From Gaiellasilicea sp038324115 (GTDB taxonomy: Bacteria > Actinomycetota > Thermoleophilia > Gaiellales > Gaiellaceae), in assembly GCA_038324115.1 (NCBI GenBank), contig JBBQHQ010000084.1, positions 1 to 11,209 on the forward strand: 11,209 nt of DNA. Reading direction: 5' to 3'. This document shows, piece after piece, positions 6,517-11,209 of the stretch; the stretch's first letter is position 1, and each line of letters begins with the position of its first letter. Under the pieces are notes generated by a model, which did not search any database, was not told where the DNA came from, and saw nothing but the letters and a program-made list of their open reading frames with translations. The translations under genes and the position numbers were made by a program.

Positions 6517-7365
6517 GTGCGTTCTTTCCGCTATTTGCTCGTGGACGTCTTCACCGAGACGCCGCTCGCCGGGAACCAGCTCGCCGTCTTCACGGACGCC
6601 CGCGACCTCGACGAGCTGACGATGCAGGCGCTCGCCAAGGAGCTCAACTTCTCCGAGAGCGTCTTCGTCCTGCCGCCGCGCGAGGGCGGTCATGTCCGGC
6701 TCCGGATCTTCACGCCGGTGGCCGAGCTGCTGTTCGCCGGGCACCCGTGCCTCGGGGCCGCGTTCGTGCTGGCGGCGCCGCTTCAGCTCGGGGTGATCAA
6801 CCTCGAGACGGGCCAGGGGCTCGTCCCGGTCGAGCTCGAGCGAGACACGTCGGGGCGGATCGTCTTCGGCCGGATGACCCAGCCGCTGCCCACGTTCGCG
6901 CCGTTCGAGCGGGAGGTGGAGCTGCTCACGGCGCTCGGGGTCGAGCGGTCCGAGCTGCCGGTCGAGGTCTACGACAACGGCGTCGAGCACGTCTATGTGG
7001 CCCTCGCGAGCGAGGCGGAGGTGGCTGCGCTGCGGCCCGACATGGCGGCGCTCGGGGCCTTCGGCTTCGTCGGCGCGAACGTCTTCGCCGGCTCCGGGAC
7101 GGCGTGGACGACACGGATGTTCTCGCCGCTGGACGGGGTCGACGAGGACGCCGCGACGGGGTCGGCCGCAGGCCCGCTCGCCGTCCACGTAGCCCGGCAC
7201 GGCCTGGCGCCGTGGGGCGAGCAGCTGGAGATCTCCCAGGGCGCGGCGATCGGCCGTCCCTCCACGCTTTTCGCGACTGCGTGGGGCTCGGCGGAGACGA
7301 TCGAGCGGGTCGAGGTCGGCGGCTCGGCAGTCACGGTCGCCCGCGGCGAGTTCAAGATCCCGTAG
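6517..7365 (+). CDS. PhzF family protein (phenazine biosynthesis-like isomerase/epimerase)
   Basis: The 282-residue product has the full length and two-lobe pattern of the PhzF / diaminopimelate epimerase-like fold. Markers are VDVFTETPLAGNQLAVF (9-25), NFSESVFV with the probable catalytic glutamate E47 (44-51), FTPVAELLFAGHPCLGAA (65-82, H76), and DEDAATGSAAGPLAVHV (209-225, D211), the second-lobe counterpart. Family members isomerise or epimerise small acids. Only some make phenazines, and no other phenazine gene is nearby, so the substrate here is unknown and I give no gene symbol. GTG at 6517 gives the conserved YLLVDVFTETP start. TAAGCT 6 nt before it suggests a leaderless mRNA. It converges with the Asp-box gene across a 91-bp gap that has no strong terminator. 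Confidence 0.92.
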   Translation: MRSFRYLLVDVFTETPLAGNQLAVFTDARDLDELTMQALAKELNFSESVFVLPPREGGHVRLRIFTPVAELLFAGHPCLGAAFVLAAPLQLGVINLETGQGLVPVELERDTSGRIVFGRMTQPLPTFAPFEREVELLTALGVERSELPVEVYDNGVEHVYVALASEAEVAALRPDMAALGAFGFVGANVFAGSGTAWTTRMFSPLDGVDEDAATGSAAGPLAVHVARHGLAPWGEQLEISQGAAIGRPSTLFATAWGSAETIERVEVGGSAVTVARGEFKIP

Positions 7366-7456
7366 CCGGCGGCAGCCCTGTGGACAAAGAGTTGCTGAAT
7401 CGTCACATTCGGGGACAGTCCCTGCCGTTCGCGCCACGGCCGCTTCGGACAGGCGG

Positions 7457-7843
7457 CTAGCCCGCGAAACGCAGCGAGACGATGTCCGGCAACTCCGGGC
7501 CGAGGCTGCGCCAGAAGATCCCGCCGTCGACGGAGAGGTGGAGCCGGTTCCGTGCGGCGTAAACGATCCGGTCGGGGTCGTCGGGGTCGATCGCGACCGC
7601 GAACCCGGGCGGGAGCCCGCCTCCCGCCTCACGCCACGTCGCCCCGGCGTCGTGCGAGACGAGCAGTGGCGGCCGGCGCTCGACGACCGCGACGACGGTC
7701 GAGCCCGCTTCTGCCGCGGCGATGACGCGCGGAAGCGTGAGCGCCGGCCGTCCGGCCTCGAACGGCTCGGCATCGCCGATGACGTCCTCGTCCTCCAGAT
7801 CGACCGCGAGCGTCCCCTCGGTCGTGCCGACGTGGACGATCAC
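7457..7843 (-). CDS. Small Asp-box (BNR/sialidase-type) repeat protein
   Basis: The real product is 128 residues from the GTG at 7843, although the frame stays open antisense-like into the kinase gene. Two Asp-boxes are visible, SHDAGATW (63-70) and SVDGGIFW (104-111), each followed by a short strand. This is the S-x-D-x-G-x-x-W pattern of sialidase / photosystem-stability-factor beta propellers. The N-terminus (IVHVGTTEGTLAVD) looks like another blade start. With about two or three blades it is far shorter than a complete propeller (usually six or more), so it must oligomerise, act as a fragment or be a reduced domain. There is no signal peptide, so it is probably cytoplasmic. The GTGA overlap with the kinase stop codon shows tight translational coupling and argues for a shared task. 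Confidence 0.72.
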   Translation of the reverse strand: MIVHVGTTEGTLAVDLEDEDVIGDAEPFEAGRPALTLPRVIAAAEAGSTVVAVVERRPPLLVSHDAGATWREAGGGLPPGFAVAIDPDDPDRIVYAARNRLHLSVDGGIFWRSLGPELPDIVSLRFAG

Positions 7844-8622
7844 GCCAGCTCGAGCATGCGGGCCGCGGTCGAGCCCGCGAGCCGTGCCGCCGAGAGCGGC
7901 CGGTGGCCCGCGGCCCGTGCCCAGACGTAGCCGGCCAGGAAGGCGTCGCCCGCCCCCGTCGGGTTCGCGGTCTCGACCCGGCGGACGGGGATCCGCTCTC
8001 GCCGCCCGGCGGTCAGAAGCGTCGCGCCGACCGAGCCGTGGGTGAGCAGGATCTCCGCCACTCCGAGCTTCGCGATCCGCTCCTCGCCGCCGAGCACCTC
8101 GGCCTCCACCTCGGAGAGCTTGAGCACGCTCACGTGCCGGAGCAGCGCCGGGTCGAAGTCGTCGTCGAGCTCCAGCGGGCCGGTCCTGGCCGGCCGGACG
8201 AGCGCCTGGCCGTCGAGGGCGAGCCGCCGGTCGCGGGCGAGCGCGGCGAGGATCTCCGGCGGGAAGTCGCCCCGGGTGAGCGCGCCCACCTGGACCCACT
8301 CCGTGCGGCCGACGGCGGCAGCGTCCTCGAGGCTCCAGGGCGCGCCTGCGTCCTCGATCTCCATCGCGCGCTCTTCGCCGTCGTAGTCGATCCGGAACCG
8401 GGCCGTCGACGGCGCCGGCCGCCAGAAGACGGGGACCCCGAGCGCGACGAGCGGGGGCAGGAGGGCGCGCCGGTCGGCCTCGGCCGCGCGGGCGAGCACC
8501 CGGGTGCGACCGCCGAGCAGCCGCAGCGCCCGTGCCGCGTGGTACGGGGCGCCGCCGACCCGCGGCTCGCCGCCGTCGACGACGTCGCGCGAGAGGTTCC
8601 CGATCACCGCCATGCCGCGCAC
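7840..8622 (-). CDS. PfkB-family (ribokinase-like) small-molecule kinase
   Basis: The 260-residue product has a ribokinase-superfamily layout. Start strand AVIGNLSRD (5-13), GGAPYHAARALRLLGG (23-38) in the place of PfkB signature 1, KLSEVEAEVL (168-177), LLTHGSVGATLL (192-203), and the diagnostic signature 2 ANPTGAGDAFLAGY (219-232) with anion hole GAGD and catalytic base D226. The usual asparagine of signature 1 is histidine (H28), and the protein is shorter than the common 300 or more residues, so its substrate may differ from sugars. It starts with GTG (8622) 6 nt after TAGTGT, or possibly with ATG at 8613. It lies 14 nt downstream of cytX and overlaps the Asp-box gene by 4 nt. Thiamine-precursor salvage is a hypothesis from context only. 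Confidence 0.85.
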   Translation of the reverse strand: MRGMAVIGNLSRDVVDGGEPRVGGAPYHAARALRLLGGRTRVLARAAEADRRALLPPLVALGVPVFWRPAPSTARFRIDYDGEERAMEIEDAGAPWSLEDAAAVGRTEWVQVGALTRGDFPPEILAALARDRRLALDGQALVRPARTGPLELDDDFDPALLRHVSVLKLSEVEAEVLGGEERIAKLGVAEILLTHGSVGATLLTAGRRERIPVRRVETANPTGAGDAFLAGYVWARAAGHRPLSAARLAGSTAARMLELA

Positions 8623-8628
8623 GGCGCA

Positions 8629-8634
8629 ACACTA
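8629..8634 (-). promoter_or_regulatory. Candidate -10 box for an internal leaderless kinase transcript
   Basis: TAGTGT (minus strand) lies in the 14-nt gap between the cytX stop and the kinase GTG, 6 nt before the start. This would give the kinase a TPP-independent transcript in addition to read-through from cytX. No -35 is evident. Confidence 0.35.
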
Positions 8635-8636
8635 GA

Positions 8637-9956
8637 TCAGTGGCGGCGGCCCGACGCTTTCGCAACGCCGAGCGCCAGCACGAAGGCGAGCGCGAAGCTG
8701 GGGAGCGTCGCCCCGACCGCGTCGGTCGGCGACTGGAGCCGCGAGACCTGCTCGACCCACCAGGCAGGCCCCGTGGGGTAGATCCACTGGTAGAGCGCGA
8801 AGCCGGCGATCCAGGCCGCGATCATCCCCAGCCGGAGCCTGGGCCCGTCGAAGACGTCTGCGCGCGTGTACCGCGTCCCCGCTGCCACCCAGTCCGCGAG
8901 CAGGACGCCGAAGAGCGGGACGAAGAACGAGCCCAGCAGGAGCAGGAAGGTCTGATACGAGAGCAGGTCGATCGTCAGTGCCCCCAGCGTCGCCGCCGCC
9001 GCGACGCCTGCGATCAGCAGTCGCTGCGGCACCCGTGGAGCGAGGTTTTGGAGCGAGACGGCGGTCGAGTACACGTTCGCGAACGCCTCGTCGGTCTCGT
9101 CGATCGTGACCGCGAGCAGCGCGAGCGTCGCCGCGACCCCGCCGGCCGCGACCGCCGCCGGGAGCGCCGCCGCGTCGGTCAGGTCGCGCGAGAAGAAGAG
9201 AACGGCGCCGAGCCCCCAGAGCCAAATGCTGGCGACGAAGTAGCCGAGCCCCGTGCCCCAGAAGGCCGAGCGGCGCCCCGTGCCGAAGCGGGTGTAGTCG
9301 GCCGCGAGCGGGATCCACGAGACGGTGATCGCGACCACGAGGTCGGCGCCCTGGAGAACGGAGAGCCCGCCCTCGCCGGGCCTGTCCCAGAGACCGCCGA
9401 AACCGGAGCCGTCCAGCGCCCACCAGGTCAGGTAGACGAGCGAGGCGAGCACGGCCCACACCGCGAACTTGCGCACGAACTTGCGGACGAAGGCGACCGG
9501 GCCGAGCAGCGCGAGCAGGAGCGTGATCCCGCCGAAGACGAGCGTCCAGAGCCACTGACCGCGGAAGCCGAAGAGCTCGTCGGAGAGCGCGGCGGCGGCC
9601 GTCGCGATGATCAGGAGCTCGAAGATCGCCCAGCCGACGCACTGGGCCGCGTTCAGCACGGTCGGCGCCACCGAGCCGCTGCGCCCGAGCGGCGCGCGCA
9701 GCAGCACCATCGCCGGGACGCGCCCGTCGGCGCCGATCATCCCCGCGACCGCCAGCATCGCGTTCCCGATCAGGCTGCCGACGAGGATCGCGACGAACGC
9801 CTTCGGCAGCGAGAGCGCCGGGACGAGGTAGGTGCCCGCGACGAGAACGAGCAGCGAGACACCGAGGTTCGCCCAGAGCAGGCCCATGTCGAGCAGCCCG
9901 AGCACGCGGAGCCGGTCCGGGACGGGCTCGATTCCCCACGCCGGTGTGCGCTCCAT
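8637..9956 (-). CDS. cytX: NCS1-family transporter, probable hydroxymethylpyrimidine transporter CytX
   Basis: The 439-residue multipass protein belongs to the nucleobase:cation symporter-1 family. About 12 hydrophobic segments run from 24 to 432. Family marks include WANLGVS (28-34), the central SWIPLAADYTRF (213-224) and LGSFFVPLFGVLLADW (341-356). The general family imports cytosine, purines or allantoin. A TPP riboswitch directly upstream points to the CytX branch, which takes up the thiamine pyrimidine precursor HMP or a relative. The start is ATG at 9956, preceded by AGGAG with 6-nt spacing. The in-frame ATG at 9983 lies inside the conserved riboswitch core and should not be used. The downstream kinase and Asp-box genes follow at 14 nt and with a 4-nt overlap. 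The exact substrate is inferred from regulation. Confidence 0.88.
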   Translation of the reverse strand: MERTPAWGIEPVPDRLRVLGLLDMGLLWANLGVSLLVLVAGTYLVPALSLPKAFVAILVGSLIGNAMLAVAGMIGADGRVPAMVLLRAPLGRSGSVAPTVLNAAQCVGWAIFELLIIATAAAALSDELFGFRGQWLWTLVFGGITLLLALLGPVAFVRKFVRKFAVWAVLASLVYLTWWALDGSGFGGLWDRPGEGGLSVLQGADLVVAITVSWIPLAADYTRFGTGRRSAFWGTGLGYFVASIWLWGLGAVLFFSRDLTDAAALPAAVAAGGVAATLALLAVTIDETDEAFANVYSTAVSLQNLAPRVPQRLLIAGVAAAATLGALTIDLLSYQTFLLLLGSFFVPLFGVLLADWVAAGTRYTRADVFDGPRLRLGMIAAWIAGFALYQWIYPTGPAWWVEQVSRLQSPTDAVGATLPSFALAFVLALGVAKASGRRH

Positions 9957-9962
9957 CTCTCG

Positions 9963-9967
9963 CTCCT
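9963..9967 (-). promoter_or_regulatory. Ribosome binding site of cytX
   Basis: AGGAG is 6 nt before the ATG at 9956 and just downstream of the aptamer's conserved GCGAAGGGAG end. Ligand-dependent folding of the aptamer would therefore act at the level of ribosome access. The site also decides for the ATG at 9956 over that at 9983. Confidence 0.75.
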
Positions 9968-10042
9968 CTCCCTTCGCCGGCATGACCCGGATCAGGTTCT
10001 ACGGGTGTGATCTCAGCCCGTCCGTCGGGCACCCCGGTGCGC
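9968..10042 (-). promoter_or_regulatory. TPP riboswitch (THI element)
   Basis: The minus strand carries the thi-box in order. P2 is GGGT (10034-10031) with ACCC (10006-10003). P3 is a perfect GCCCG/CGGGC (10030-10026 with 10020-10016), followed by the invariant CTGAGA (10016-10011). Then come GAACCTGATC, the P5 stem CCGG...CCGG around GTCATG, and GCGAAGGGA, which closes P4 (CCT/AGG). These match the pyrimidine- and pyrophosphate-sensing halves of the TPP aptamer. Stem P1 is weak or not obvious. With AGGAG 4 nt downstream, TPP binding should reduce translation of cytX, which is the usual mode in actinobacteria. Boundaries are approximate. Confidence 0.95.
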
Positions 10043-10054
10043 GCCAGAATACGG

Positions 10055-10080
10055 GAAGGGGCACCCGAAGGCGCCCCTTC
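10055..10080 (-). other. UUCG hairpin in the leader between aconitase and the TPP aptamer
   Basis: On the minus strand GAAGGGGCGCC (10080-10070) pairs with GGTGCCCCTTC (10065-10055) around a TTCG tetraloop: 11 bp with one G-U. It lies about 13 nt upstream of the aptamer and has no following T tract. It may end aconitase transcripts, shield the aptamer from upstream RNA, or belong to the switch. CCCTTC of its 3' arm is also complementary to GAAGGG (9975-9970) at the aptamer end. Confidence 0.5.
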
Positions 10081-10101
10081 TCCCTCTCCCCCCTTGGAGT
10101 T

Positions 10102-10141
10102 GCCCGCGCGCTCCAGACCCCTGGAGCTGAGCGCGGCGGGC
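10102..10141 (-). terminator. GC-rich hairpin, possible aconitase terminator or leader stem
   Basis: A perfect 7-bp inner stem (10110-10116 with 10121-10127, 4-nt loop) is extended by an outer imperfect stem (10102-10109 with 10131-10141). It lies about 50 nt after the aconitase stop codon and begins almost at the predicted start of the riboswitch transcript. There is no T tract, so termination is uncertain. Confidence 0.4.
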
Positions 10142-10148
10142 GCGGGCC

Positions 10149-10176
10149 AGAGTAGCCCCGATCCGGGTCATGTCAA
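10149..10176 (-). promoter_or_regulatory. Promoter of the TPP riboswitch-cytX unit
   Basis: A consensus -35 TTGACA (10176-10171) is followed by a 16-nt spacer and TACTCT (10154-10149), which fits TANNNT. It lies 14 nt after the aconitase stop codon. The predicted RNA start near 10142 gives a leader of about 185 nt containing two hairpins and the TPP aptamer. Confidence 0.65.
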
Positions 10177-10189
10177 TTACAAGTGGTAT

Positions 10190-11209
<1,020 letters not shown>

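Larger units (their letters stand above)
9981..10172. repeat. 13-bp perfect inverted repeat: riboswitch core and promoter spacer
   Basis: The left arm 9981-9993 is the TPP aptamer core (minus-strand GATCCGGGTCATG). The right arm 10160-10172 carries the same 13 bases on the plus strand, so a minus-strand RNA containing both arms could pair them. The right arm sits in the -35/spacer region of the promoter upstream of the riboswitch. The match stops cleanly at both ends. Confidence 0.8.

Noticed and set aside
7366..7456. Terminator or mobile-element remnant in the convergent gap (GGGGACAGTCCC at 7411-7422, CGGCAG/CTGCCG arms)
   Set aside because: The stems are short or have a very large loop, and there is no transposase fragment or target-site duplication.
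7844..8665. N-terminal extension of the Asp-box frame over the kinase
   Set aside because: Arg/Pro-rich translation in a frame overlapping the well-supported kinase; the GTG at 7843 overlapping the kinase stop is the natural start.
8532..10010. Plus-strand 492-residue frame antisense to cytX
   Set aside because: Arg/Glu/Asp-rich low-complexity translation with no domain, fully opposite a clear transporter with a riboswitch and Shine-Dalgarno site; a GC-rich shadow frame.
10121..10172. A second, degenerate TPP riboswitch on the plus strand (GCTGAG ... GATCCGGGTCATG)
   Set aside because: The 13-nt core match is real, but the CTGAGA box is altered, the ACCTGA part is missing and no plus-strand gene follows; it is better treated as the complement of the true aptamer.

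Overview
This GC-rich (roughly 70 %) window looks like chromosomal DNA of an actinobacterium, most probably of the Thermoleophilia (Gaiella / Solirubrobacter-like) lineage. That assignment is inference. It rests on the base composition, on several start codons without a Shine-Dalgarno site that sit 6-8 nt after a TANNNT box (leaderless genes), and on a secreted Ig-like protein with the YQWLRCD...C signature that I associate with that class. I see no tRNA, rRNA, CRISPR array, insertion sequence or prophage.

Layout, left to right. A one-pass membrane protein with an extracytoplasmic beta-rich domain (47-784, +) faces a small secreted protein with a possible glutamic-peptidase (G1) fold (831-1505, -), with a strong UUCG hairpin terminator between them. 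Next comes a minus-strand block: a conserved hypothetical protein (1671-2024), an ABC-2 exporter permease (2057-2818) overlapping its ATPase (2815-3657), and a SixA-type histidine phosphatase (3695-4087). Diverging from this is an O-antigen-ligase/Wzy-like multipass protein (4139-5599, +). Its stop codon interlocks with that of a secreted Ig-like protein (5596-6411, -), and a terminator hairpin is embedded in its last codons. A PhzF-family enzyme follows on the plus strand (6517-7365).

The most informative part is 7457-10176 on the minus strand: a promoter (TTGACA-16-TACTCT), a structured leader, a clear TPP riboswitch, an NCS1-family transporter best explained as the hydroxymethylpyrimidine transporter CytX, a PfkB-family kinase 14 nt downstream, and a 128-aa protein with two Asp-boxes whose GTG start overlaps the kinase stop codon. 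The riboswitch implies that the transporter, and perhaps the two downstream genes, belong to thiamine-precursor salvage. The kinase and the Asp-box protein have no assigned role there, so this is the best candidate for something undescribed.

The right edge holds the C-terminal 339 residues of aconitase (acnA-type, -), cut by the window end. A 13-nt segment in the promoter spacer of the riboswitch unit is a perfect reverse complement of the aptamer core. It would be carried only by transcripts reading through from aconitase.
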